DNA of 64,000 nucleotides from a bacterium (GTDB taxonomy: Bacteria; Cyanobacteriota; Sericytochromatia; S15B-MN24; UBA4093): the NCBI GenBank assembly GCA_017744355.1, contig JAGIBK010000002.1:417001-481000 (forward strand). Reading direction: 5' to 3'. A program made the translations under genes and the position numbers. Positions 1 to 9,340 of the stretch are shown piece after piece. The first letter of the stretch is position 1. The number at the start of each line of letters is the position of its first letter. The notes beneath the pieces are model-generated. The model saw nothing but the letters and a program-made list of their open reading frames with translations. It did not search any database and was not told the origin of the DNA.

Positions 1-1
1 T

Positions 2-247
2 ATCAACCCTCAGGCGCCGGTCCACGTCCTCGTGATCCCGAAGGAGCACATCCCCTCGGTCGCGCACCTGTCCGGGGAGATCTGCCATCACCTGATGGAG
101 GCCGTCAACGCGGTCGCCAAGCAGGAAGGGATCGCCGAGAGCGGTTACCGGGTCGTCTCGAACGTCGGAAAAGACGCCCAGCAGACGGTCCCGCACCTGC
201 ACTGGCACGTCATCGGGGGCCGCGCCCTCCAGTGGCCGCCCGGTTAG
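2..247 (+). CDS. HIT family nucleotide-binding protein, 3' part
   Basis: The window opens inside this gene; the frame is open from base 2 and gives the last 81 residues. The histidine triad HLHWHVIG near the C-terminus and the upstream segment INPQAPVHVLVIPKEHI are typical of the HIT (HINT/PKCI) branch. Such proteins bind purine nucleotides and hydrolyse nucleoside phosphoramidates or similar adducts using the middle histidine of the triad. A normal member has about 110 residues, so roughly 30 residues lie outside the window. It stands upstream of rpsU on the same strand, but a promoter lies between them. Confidence 0.93.
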   Translation: MNPQAPVHVLVIPKEHIPSVAHLSGEICHHLMEAVNAVAKQEGIAESGYRVVSNVGKDAQQTVPHLHWHVIGGRALQWPPG

Positions 248-346
248 CGCCCGCGGCTGTTTCGTCAGGCGGCGCGAGATCGCGCGCCGCCTGCCTTTGA
301 GGGGGCGTCTCTCGCCGTCCTGAAGGAACGATGTCAAGCTTAGGAG

Positions 347-375
347 TTGTTTTTCACTCGCTTCTAGGTTAAGAT
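347..375 (+). promoter_or_regulatory. sigma-70-type promoter of rpsU
   Basis: TTGTTT at 347-352 and TAAGAT at 370-375 are separated by exactly 17 bases. The site is the only good promoter match in the 160-base gap before rpsU. The same -10 variant, TAAGAT, occurs in the promoter at 17049-17077. Confidence 0.6.
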
Positions 376-446
376 TAGGGTTCCTGGGTCGCCGAAACCT
401 CTTTGGCGTGTGCCCGGCATTTTTAAAATCGGAGGGGGTGAGTTAC

Positions 447-620
447 TTGGCAGAAGTTCGTCTCGGCGAAAGCGAGTCGATCGAGAGCGCCCTCAAGCGT
501 TTCAAGAAGAAGATCCAGAAGGCTGGCATTCTTTCCGAAATCAAGCGTCGTGAGCGCTATGAGAAGCCCAGCGTGCGTCGCAAGCGCAAGTCGGAAGCCG
601 CTCGCAAGCGTCGCTCTTAA
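447..620 (+). CDS. rpsU: 30S ribosomal protein S21
   Basis: A 57-residue, very basic protein beginning [18 protein letters not shown] after the start Met, the usual S21 N-terminus, and ending in an Arg/Lys-rich tail. S21 binds the 30S subunit near the 3' end of 16S rRNA and helps initiation. I place the start at the TTG at 447 because the family begins at this residue; GGAGGGGGTGAG at 431-442 supplies the ribosome binding site. A GTG at 438 in the same frame overlaps that site and is less likely. The rpsU-phoH neighbourhood is common in Bacillota and Cyanobacteriota. Confidence 0.92.
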   Translation: MAEVRLGESESIESALKRFKKKIQKAGILSEIKRRERYEKPSVRRKRKSEAARKRRS

Positions 621-632
621 GAGCCTCTGGTT

Positions 633-676
633 AAACTCAAGAACGGAGCTTGGTTTCAGGCTCCGTTTTTGAGTTT
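633..676. terminator. Intrinsic terminator after rpsU
   Basis: A 17-base stem (633-649 with 660-676, one G-U pair) with a 10-base loop. The right arm includes a TTTTT run, so the inner stem GAACGGAGC/GCTCCG followed by T residues is a classical rpsU terminator. The outer arms are A- and T-rich and could also work on the other strand. Confidence 0.7.
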
Positions 677-731
677 TCTGGTATCATGCCCCTGCCCCCC
701 GCGGCCCGTCGGCCGCCCACGAGAGAGCTGA

Positions 732-1733
732 ATGCCCACGGAGATCCGGATCCCGCTCAAGGCCCCCCACAATGCGCTGTTGCTGACCGGCAACAACGAA
801 GAGAACCTGCGCCTCGTCGAGCACGAGCTCGGCATCCAGGCCACCATGCGTGGCAACGAGCTGGTGCTGATGGCCGGCGACGACGCCCTCGGCTCGCTCG
901 AGATCGGGCGCCGCCTCTTCGAGGAGCTGGACGCCTGGCAGGGCCTCGACTCGATCAAGGCTTCCGAGGTCTCCTACGCCCTGCGCCAGATCCGGACCAA
1001 CCCGGACGCGCCCATCGGCACCCTCTACGCCGAGACCATCGTCACCACCCAGCGCGGCAAGCCGATCCGGGCCAAGACCCTCCACCAGCGCGCCTACGTC
1101 AAGGCCATCCACGAGCACACCCTCACCTTCGGGCTGGGGCCCGCGGGCACCGGCAAGAGCTTCCTGGCGGTGGCCATGGCCGTCTCGGCCCTCAAGGACA
1201 AGCGGGTCAGCCGCATCATCTTGACCCGCCCGGCCGTCGAGGCGGGCGAGAACCTGGGCTTCTTGCCCGGCGACTTCCAGGCCAAGGTCGATCCCTACTT
1301 CCGCCCCCTCTACGACGCCCTCTACGAGATGATGGACGTGGAGCGCTTCCAGAAGTACGTGGAGCGCGGGACCATCGAGGTCGCGCCGTTGGCCTTCATG
1401 CGCGGGCGCACCCTCAACGACGCCTTCATCATCCTGGACGAGGCCCAGAACACCACGCCCGAGCAGATGAAGATGTTCCTCACCCGCCTGGGCTTCGGCT
1501 CCAAGGTGGTCGTCACGGGCGACGCCAGCCAGACGGACCTGCCCCGGGGCAAGGTCTCGGGCCTCGCCAACATCGAGGCCCTGCTCAAGGACGTCCACGA
1601 CATCGCCTTCGTCAAGTTCACGCAGGCCGACGTGGTTCGCCACGATCTGGTCGGCCGGATCGTGAAGGCCTACGAGCGCTACGAGGCACAGCAACCTTAT
1701 GATTCAAGCCGTCATCGACAAGGTTCGCGCTAG
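732..1733 (+). CDS. phoH: PhoH-like ATPase
   Basis: 333 residues. Walker A GPAGTGKS at residues 136-143, Walker B FIILDEAQN at 232-240 and a sensor-like VTGDASQ at 261-267 define a PhoH-family P-loop ATPase, which belongs to the superfamily 1 helicase fold. The exact substrate is unsettled; the gene is conserved beside ybeY and the two are thought to act in RNA or ribosome maintenance. The preceding gene ends 111 bases upstream behind a terminator, and an extended -10 (TGGTATCAT) at 679-687 may be its promoter. The 3' end overlaps the next gene by 35 bases, indicating translational coupling. Confidence 0.95.
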   Translation: MPTEIRIPLKAPHNALLLTGNNEENLRLVEHELGIQATMRGNELVLMAGDDALGSLEIGRRLFEELDAWQGLDSIKASEVSYALRQIRTNPDAPIGTLYAETIVTTQRGKPIRAKTLHQRAYVKAIHEHTLTFGLGPAGTGKSFLAVAMAVSALKDKRVSRIILTRPAVEAGENLGFLPGDFQAKVDPYFRPLYDALYEMMDVERFQKYVERGTIEVAPLAFMRGRTLNDAFIILDEAQNTTPEQMKMFLTRLGFGSKVVVTGDASQTDLPRGKVSGLANIEALLKDVHDIAFVKFTQADVVRHDLVGRIVKAYERYEAQQPYDSSRHRQGSR

Positions 1734-3234
1734 CGCGGCCGAGCGGATCCCCGCGGGGCTTCGCGCAGTCTTCGAGCGGGTCGAGACCCACCAGGCGATC
1801 GCCGGGTGGGCCTCGTTCGTCCTCTTGACGGCCCTGCTCCTGCAGATCCACTCCGCTTGGCTGCCGGCGGGCCATCCGTCGAGCTACCTGCCCGCCCTAG
1901 GGGTGGTGATCCTCGTCGCCACCCTCGTGAGCCTCTACGTCGCCTACCTCCAGCTCTTCGAGCCCGAGATCGTCCGCGAGCCACGCCGTCTCTACGTGCT
2001 GGTGCTGGTGACGCTGCTCGTCTTCACGGCGGTGTGGGTCCTGGAGCTGCTCAAGGCCTCGCCCTACCTCTCGCCCTTGCCGGCGGCGGCAATCCTGCTC
2101 GCGGTCTTCCTCAACCCGCGCATCGCCCTCTTCACGGTGCTCGTCATGGGTCTGACGGCCGGGGCCACTCTCGGTGCGGGCGCGCCCTCGGCCCTGGAAG
2201 GGGCGGGTGCGGTGCTGGTGCACATCGGCGGGGCGCTGGCAGCGGTGCTTTCGGTCCACCGGATCCGGGCGCGCTCGGACCTCGCGCGGGCGGGCCTCTT
2301 CGCGAGCCTGGTCAACGTGGCCCTCATCGGGGCACTCGGTGCGCTGGAGGGCGGCATCGCCCCCTTGGGCTGGAGCCAGAAGGCCATCTGGGGCGCCATC
2401 GGCGGCGTGGCCTCGACGGTCCTCGCCGTGGGCATCCTGCCCTACTTCGAGGCCCTCTTCGACATCGTCACCCCCTTCAAGCTCCTGGAGCTCGCCAATC
2501 CGACCCAGCCGCTCTTGCGCCTGGTGCTGACCAAGGCGCCCGGCACCTACCACCACTCGATCATGGTGGGGAACCTGGCCGAGTCGGCCGCCGAGGCCAT
2601 CGGCTCCGACGGGCTGCTCTCGCGCGTGGGGGCCTACTACCACGACATCGGCAAGACCAAGCGCCCCATTTTCTTCGTCGAGAACCAGCTGGGGATCGAC
2701 AATGCGCACGACAAGCTCAACCCGCGCCTGTCGGCCCGCGTGATCATCGCCCACGTGGAGGAGGGCCTGGAGCTTGCGCGCCAGCATCGCCTCCCCAAGG
2801 ACATCACCGACTTCATCGCGACCCACCACGGCAAGAGCTTCGTCTCGTACTTCTACCACCAGGCCCGCGAGGCCGAGGGGGCCGACGCGGTTTCCGAAGA
2901 GGGCTTCCGCTATCCCGGCCCGCGCCCCTGGACCAAGGAGCAGGCCATCGTCATGCTAGCGGACGCCACCGAGGCGACCCTGCGCACCGTCAAGAGCCCG
3001 ACCATCGAGTCGATCGAGGCCACGGTCCGACGCATCATCAACAAGCGCCTGGCCGATGGGGAGCTCTCCGAGAGCCCTCTGACCCTCCATGAGCTCGAAG
3101 TGGTGGCCCAGACGTTCATCCGCATCACCCAGGGGCTCTACCACCAGCGGATCGAGTACCCGGACCAGTGGCTCAAGGACCTGGGCCCCAAGAAGCAAAG
3201 CGAAGGAAAAAAGGTTGGAAATCCTGCTCGATGA
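1699..3234 (+). CDS. 7TM-HD c-di-AMP phosphodiesterase, PgpH-like, short form
   Basis: 511 residues: several membrane segments between about residues 38 and 250, then a cytoplasmic HD domain with H285-H286 and the metal pair H315-D316 in YYHDIGK. This is the 7TM_7TMR_HD plus HDIG pair of PgpH (YqfF), which hydrolyses c-di-AMP to pApA. PgpH of Listeria or Bacillus has about 700 residues with a large external HDED domain between the first membrane segment and the bundle. That domain is absent here, so the signal input differs. It overlaps phoH upstream and ybeY downstream. The c-di-AMP substrate is inferred from family and neighbourhood. Confidence 0.88.
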   Translation: MIQAVIDKVRASAAERIPAGLRAVFERVETHQAIAGWASFVLLTALLLQIHSAWLPAGHPSSYLPALGVVILVATLVSLYVAYLQLFEPEIVREPRRLYVLVLVTLLVFTAVWVLELLKASPYLSPLPAAAILLAVFLNPRIALFTVLVMGLTAGATLGAGAPSALEGAGAVLVHIGGALAAVLSVHRIRARSDLARAGLFASLVNVALIGALGALEGGIAPLGWSQKAIWGAIGGVASTVLAVGILPYFEALFDIVTPFKLLELANPTQPLLRLVLTKAPGTYHHSIMVGNLAESAAEAIGSDGLLSRVGAYYHDIGKTKRPIFFVENQLGIDNAHDKLNPRLSARVIIAHVEEGLELARQHRLPKDITDFIATHHGKSFVSYFYHQAREAEGADAVSEEGFRYPGPRPWTKEQAIVMLADATEATLRTVKSPTIESIEATVRRIINKRLADGELSESPLTLHELEVVAQTFIRITQGLYHQRIEYPDQWLKDLGPKKQSEGKKVGNPAR

Positions 3235-3679
3235 CCAGACTGACGCCGGGCTCGACCTCCCGCACTGGGAGGCGCTCGTCGCCAAGATGCTCGTCGCCGC
3301 CGGCCTGGAGGATCGCGCCGAGGTGTCGGTGACCTTCGTGGACGACGCGGCGATTCACGCCCTCAACCGCGAACACCGCCAGAAGGATCGCCCGACCGAC
3401 GTCCTGAGCTTTCCCCAGTTCGAGCCCGACGAGGAGTTCCCGCCCGAGCCGATCCCCTTCTCCCTGGGGGACGTGGTGGTGTCGGTGGACACGGCTTCGC
3501 GCCAGGCCGAGGAATACGGCCACTCCTTCGAGCGCGAGGTGGGCTTCCTCCTGGCGCACGGTCTCTTGCACCTCCTGGGCTACGACCATGAGACGCCCGA
3601 CGAGGAGGCCGAGATGCGCGACAAGCAGCGCGAGTTGCTGGGAGCGGTGGGCCTCGGCCGAGAGGAGGATCCGGCTTGA
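3215..3679 (+). CDS. ybeY: Endoribonuclease YbeY
   Basis: 154 residues with the metal-binding signature [11 protein letters not shown], in which three histidines bind zinc. YbeY is a single-strand endoribonuclease for 16S rRNA 3'-end maturation and ribosome quality control. I chose the TTG at 3215 because GAAGGAAAAAAGG lies just upstream and the product then begins at the family N-terminus. The start overlaps the end of the phosphodiesterase gene by 20 bases. Its stop shares bases with the next start (TTGA), so the whole phoH-pgpH-ybeY-dgkA run is coupled. Confidence 0.93.
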   Translation: MEILLDDQTDAGLDLPHWEALVAKMLVAAGLEDRAEVSVTFVDDAAIHALNREHRQKDRPTDVLSFPQFEPDEEFPPEPIPFSLGDVVVSVDTASRQAEEYGHSFEREVGFLLAHGLLHLLGYDHETPDEEAEMRDKQRELLGAVGLGREEDPA

Positions 3680-4053
3680 GGTTCAAGGCCCATAGCCTTT
3701 TAGCCAGCTTCAAGTACGCGATCGCGGGTCTCTACTTCATGCTGCGCACCCAGCGCAACATGCGGATCCACACCGTCAGCGGCTTGCTGGCCTTCGGTCT
3801 GGCGGTGGCGCTGAAGCTGCCGCGCCTGGAGCTTGCACTCGTCGCAGTGGTCTGCTCGCTGGTGGTGGTCTGCGAGATGTTCAACACCGCCATCGAGAAC
3901 GCGGTGGACCTCGCCACCCACAAGCGCCATCCGCTCGCCAAGGCCGCCAAGGACGTGGCGGCGGCGGCCGTGCTCGCCTCGGCCCTCAACGCCGTGCTGG
4001 TGGGCGGCCTGCTCTTGCTGCCGCCCCTGCTCAGGATCCTGCTTCGGGACTAG
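3676..4053 (+). CDS. dgkA: Diacylglycerol/undecaprenol kinase
   Basis: 125-residue integral membrane protein with three predicted helices and the DgkA active-site motif [10 protein letters not shown]. Members phosphorylate diacylglycerol or, in Gram-positive-type lineages, undecaprenol to recycle the cell-wall lipid carrier. The gram-positive operon context next to ybeY favours undecaprenol, but the sequence alone does not decide. The start TTG at 3676 overlaps the ybeY stop. The 3' end overlaps the convergent kinase gene by 23 bases. Confidence 0.9.
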   Translation: MRFKAHSLLASFKYAIAGLYFMLRTQRNMRIHTVSGLLAFGLAVALKLPRLELALVAVVCSLVVVCEMFNTAIENAVDLATHKRHPLAKAAKDVAAAAVLASALNAVLVGGLLLLPPLLRILLRD

Positions 4054-5194
4054 CGAGCTTCAGGGGCGGCAGCTCGTTGGGGTGGTCCGCCTCGTTCCAG
4101 ACGGGCAAGGTGAACTTGAAGGTGGCCCCGCGGCCGAGCTCGCTGTCGACCTCGATGTGGCCGCCGTGCAGAGCCAAGAGCTCCTTCGAGATGGAGAGCC
4201 CCAGGCCCGTCCCCCCGTATTGCTTGACGTTCTCCACCTGGGTGAAGCGCTGGAAGAGGCTCTTCTGGGCCTCGGGCGAGATCCCGATGCCCGTGTCCTT
4301 GACTTCGACCGCCACGTCGTTGCCCAGGGGCCTGGCGCTGATGGTGATGGAGCCGCCGGGCTTGGTGAACTTGATTGCGTTGCCCAAGAGGTTCACCAGC
4401 ACCTGGATGATGCGCATGGGATCCACCCAGACGAGCGGCAGATCGGCCGGCAGCGAGGCGATCGTGAGTGAGAGGCCGCCTTTATGGGCCAGGGGGTCCA
4501 CCTGTTCGACCGCATGGCCCAAGAGCTCGCTCAGCGAGGTCGCCTGGCGATCGAGGCTCAGCCGGCCCCCTTCCAGCCGCGAGAGGTCCAAGAGGTTGTT
4601 GATGAGCAGCAAGAGGTCCTTGCCGCTCTGGATCATGCGGTGCAGCACCTCGAGCTGTTGCTCGCTGAGCGCCCCGTAGGTGCCTTCCTCCAGGAACTCG
4701 CCGTAGCCCAGGAGCGCCGTGAGTGGGGTGCGGATCTCGTGGCCGACCAGGTTCAAGAGATCCGTCTTCTGCTGGTTGAGCCTGGTCTGCTCCTCGTGGG
4801 CGGCCTGGAGGGCCTGGTGCTTCTCGTTGAGCTCCTGATTGAGCCGCTCCAGCAGGTGGGCGTACTGGCGATAGCATTCGGCCTCGGCCCGATGCACCTC
4901 GGCCTGCTTGCGGTAGCAGGCGATGAAAGGCGCGGTCGCTTCGTTCAGGAGGTCGCTCGCGTACTTGAGCCCTTCTTGCGGGCGGAGGCTTTCGCACTTC
5001 CTGAGCGCCTGGGCGTGCAGGTCCAGCAGCTGCTCGGGCCCGCACCCCTCGGCGATCAGCAACTCACCGATCGCGCGCGCGCGCCTGCGATCGCTCTCGT
5101 TGGGGTGCGTGACGAAGCGACAGAGCAGGGTCGCGTACTCGTCCAGCAGGGGGCGGAACCCGCCGGTGCTGCAGGCGGGCGTGGTCTCGGCCAT
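4031..5194 (-). CDS. Cytoplasmic sensor histidine kinase with RsbU_N-like input domain
   Basis: 387 residues and no membrane segment. Residues about 12-95 resemble the N-terminal all-helical domain of RsbU phosphatases, which docks RsbT-type switch proteins. A short coiled coil (about 96-145) leads to HisKA with H152 in GHEIRTPL, then HATPase_c with the N box NLLGNAIKF and the glycine boxes DTGIGI and GGTGLGLS. It should autophosphorylate and pass phosphate to a response regulator, none of which lies nearby. The ATG at 5192-5194 follows GAAGGAG at good spacing. The input domain suggests control by an RsbT/stressosome-like partner rather than a ligand; that is inference. Confidence 0.9.
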   Translation of the reverse strand: MAETTPACSTGGFRPLLDEYATLLCRFVTHPNESDRRRARAIGELLIAEGCGPEQLLDLHAQALRKCESLRPQEGLKYASDLLNEATAPFIACYRKQAEVHRAEAECYRQYAHLLERLNQELNEKHQALQAAHEEQTRLNQQKTDLLNLVGHEIRTPLTALLGYGEFLEEGTYGALSEQQLEVLHRMIQSGKDLLLLINNLLDLSRLEGGRLSLDRQATSLSELLGHAVEQVDPLAHKGGLSLTIASLPADLPLVWVDPMRIIQVLVNLLGNAIKFTKPGGSITISARPLGNDVAVEVKDTGIGISPEAQKSLFQRFTQVENVKQYGGTGLGLSISKELLALHGGHIEVDSELGRGATFKFTLPVWNEADHPNELPPLKLASPEAGS

Positions 5195-5258
5195 CGGCGT
5201 CTCCTTCGTATCGCCCGAACCGCCGCGCAGGGATCTCGGGCCGACGCGAGCCATTGTA

Positions 5259-5280
5259 TCAACTTCATTAACTTCGTTGA
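5259..5280. promoter_or_regulatory. Palindrome and tandem repeat upstream of the kinase
   Basis: TCAAC at 5259-5263 and GTTGA at 5276-5280 form a dyad. Inside it AACTTCATT and AACTTCGTT are tandem 9-mers (5261-5269, 5270-5278). On the minus strand the sequence runs into TACAAT at 5254-5259, a possible -10 for the kinase gene. It looks like an operator; the regulator is unknown. Confidence 0.35.
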
Positions 5281-5367
5281 ATGCCGTCTTTCTTGCCTGG
5301 CGAGTGCGCACGGGACCTGTCTTGCGCGCCGTGGCTGAAAAGGAGGGGGCAAGACAAGCGATCCACC

Positions 5368-5376
5368 TGGTATAAT
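5368..5376 (+). promoter_or_regulatory. Extended -10 promoter of pyrG
   Basis: TGGTATAAT (5368-5376) is a perfect -10 with the TG extension. No convincing -35 lies 16-18 bases upstream. The predicted transcript has a leader of about 37 bases. No run of G at the predicted start is present, so the Bacillus CTP-dependent slippage control of pyrG is not evident. Confidence 0.55.
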
Positions 5377-5404
5377 CAAGCTCCGAGCGGATCATATAAA
5401 CTAG

Positions 5405-7467
<2,063 letters not shown>

Positions 7468-7468
7468 C

Positions 7469-8362
7469 TTGTCCACTACGCCTTTTCGCTCCGGTTTCGT
7501 CGCCTTCGTCGGCCGCCCCAACGTGGGCAAGTCGACCCTCATGAACAAGATCGTCGGTCAGAAGATCGCGATCGTCTCGTCCAAGGCCCAGACCACCCGC
7601 CACCGCATCAAGGGCATCCTCAACCGGGACGAGGCCCAGGTGGTCTTCGTGGACACCCCCGGCGTCCACAAGCCCCTCCACCTGTTGGGTGAGCAGCTGG
7701 TGAAGGCTGCGACCGACACCCTCTCGGACGTGGACCTCATCGTGTTCCTCGTGGACGGCCGCACCAGCGCGGGTCGGGGCGACAAGTACGTGGCCGACCT
7801 CATCCAGCAGGTCAACAAGCCCGTCATGCTGGTCCTGAACAAGCTGGACTCGCTCAAGGTCGACCCCGAGGTCCTCAAGAGCTACGAGGAGCTCGGCAAC
7901 TTCGAGGGCGTCCGCGTGATCTCGGCCCTTTACGGCAAGGGCGTGCCTCAGCTGGTCGACGAGCTGGTCTCGAAGATGCCCGAGGGCATGCCCTTCTACA
8001 CCGAGGACGAGGTCACGGACCAGACCGAGCGCGGGATCGCGGGCGAGCTGGTGCGCGAGGCGGTGCTTCGCCTGACCAGCGAGGAGGTCCCCCACGCGGT
8101 GGCGGTGCGCGTCGACGAGTTCAAGGAGCGCGAGGACGGCAACGCCTACATCCAGGCGACCATCTTCGTCGAGCGCGAGAGCCAGAAGGGCATCCTCATC
8201 GGCGAGAAGGGGACGAAGCTCAAGGAGATCGGCCGGACGGCCCGCATCGCCATCGAGAAGTCGCTCGATCGCAAGGTCTACCTGGAGCTGTGGGTCAAGG
8301 TGCTGCCCAACTGGCGCAAGCAGGCCAAGAGCCTCAAGCAGCTCGGGTATGCGGTCGACTAA
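7469..8362 (+). CDS. era: GTPase Era
   Basis: 297 residues. G1 GRPNVGKS, G3 DTPG and G4 NKLD lie in the N-terminal GTPase domain, followed by a KH domain with GILIGEKGTKLKEIG. Era binds the 3' end of 16S rRNA and checks 30S maturation, in the same process as YbeY and S21 encoded upstream. The TTG at 7469, with GAGGAAG upstream, gives the usual N-terminus. It starts two bases after the cdd stop. Confidence 0.96.
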   Translation: MSTTPFRSGFVAFVGRPNVGKSTLMNKIVGQKIAIVSSKAQTTRHRIKGILNRDEAQVVFVDTPGVHKPLHLLGEQLVKAATDTLSDVDLIVFLVDGRTSAGRGDKYVADLIQQVNKPVMLVLNKLDSLKVDPEVLKSYEELGNFEGVRVISALYGKGVPQLVDELVSKMPEGMPFYTEDEVTDQTERGIAGELVREAVLRLTSEEVPHAVAVRVDEFKEREDGNAYIQATIFVERESQKGILIGEKGTKLKEIGRTARIAIEKSLDRKVYLELWVKVLPNWRKQAKSLKQLGYAVD

Positions 8363-8400
8363 GCGTCGCCAAAGCCACTTGATTTCAGGATAATAGAGGG

Positions 8401-9138
8401 GTGTCTACCTACACCGCCACCGGCATCACCCTGCGCCACTACCCCACCGGGGAGTACGATAAGATCCTCGTGCTCTTCACCCGCGAGCACGGCCTCAAGC
8501 GGGTGATCGCGAAGGGTGCGCGCCGCAAGCAAAGCAAGCTCGGCGGCAAGAGCGAGCCGCTGGTGCGCGCCGAGTGGTTCCTGGGTAAGGGCAAGAACCT
8601 CGACGTGGTGGCCCAGTGCGAGGGCCTGCATGCCCACCGGGCCCTGCGCGAGGATCTCGACCGCCTCCTCTCGGGCATGTACCTGGCCGAGCTGGTGGAG
8701 GCGCTCGTCGAAGACGAGCAGCCGAACCCCGACGTCTTCGATCTGTTGGCCTCGACCCTCATGGTCCTCGAGGTGGCCGCCTCGCCCCCCCTCGTCGTCG
8801 CCTGGTTCGAGCTGACCCTGCTGCACGCCCTGGGCTACGGCCTCGAGCTCGAAGCCTGCGTACTGTGCGGCGACGCCCTCGACCACGACGGCTGCGGCTT
8901 CTCGGCCGAGGAGGGTGGAGCAGTCTGCGCGGCCTGCCGGGCCGTTTCTGCCGCTCGGCGCCTGCACTACAAGGGCCTTGAGCTGTTGCGCCGGCTCTCG
9001 GCGGTGGAGCTTTCGGCGATCGCCGCCCACACCCTCAGCCCGGAGCTGCTCGCTCATGCCCGCTCGGCCCTGCAAGCCTCCCTTGCCATTCACGCCGGGC
9101 GCCCGTTGAAGGCGCTGGACTTGCTCGTCAAGCCCTAA
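8401..9138 (+). CDS. recO: DNA repair protein RecO
   Basis: 245 residues beginning with the RecO OB-fold (STYTATGITLRHYPTGEYDKI, slightly over the first twenty residues) and carrying a zinc-finger-like set of four cysteines, CVLC and CAAC, in the C-terminal half. RecO loads RecA on SSB-coated DNA together with RecR. The start is a GTG at 8401; AGAGGG lies too close for an ideal ribosome binding site, so initiation may rely on the AGGA at 8387-8390. The era-recO order is conserved in Bacillota and Cyanobacteriota. Confidence 0.9.
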   Translation: MSTYTATGITLRHYPTGEYDKILVLFTREHGLKRVIAKGARRKQSKLGGKSEPLVRAEWFLGKGKNLDVVAQCEGLHAHRALREDLDRLLSGMYLAELVEALVEDEQPNPDVFDLLASTLMVLEVAASPPLVVAWFELTLLHALGYGLELEACVLCGDALDHDGCGFSAEEGGAVCAACRAVSAARRLHYKGLELLRRLSAVELSAIAAHTLSPELLAHARSALQASLAIHAGRPLKALDLLVKP

Positions 9139-9340
9139 AACGGAGAAGGCTTTCGTTGGCCCTTGGCAGCTCTTGCCTGGCCGCTCATGCCACAATCCCA
9201 TTGAAGCATCCTTAACATTCTCCCCCTCTTGTTTCTCATGGGCCGCCACGGGCGGCTTGATGGGGCTTGTGGCCTGTGCGCCCAGCCTCTCTCTCGGAAC
9301 GACGCGGATCCCTCGCATTCGAAGTGGAGGCAGAACTCCG

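Noticed and set aside
650-1702. Long open frames on both strands over phoH
   Set aside because: They are Arg/Pro-rich translations of the other frames of a GC-rich gene; phoH has clear Walker motifs in its own frame.
8380-8400. Leaderless promoter directly before recO
   Set aside because: GATAAT at 8389-8394 has no -35 at a usable distance, and era-recO co-transcription explains expression.
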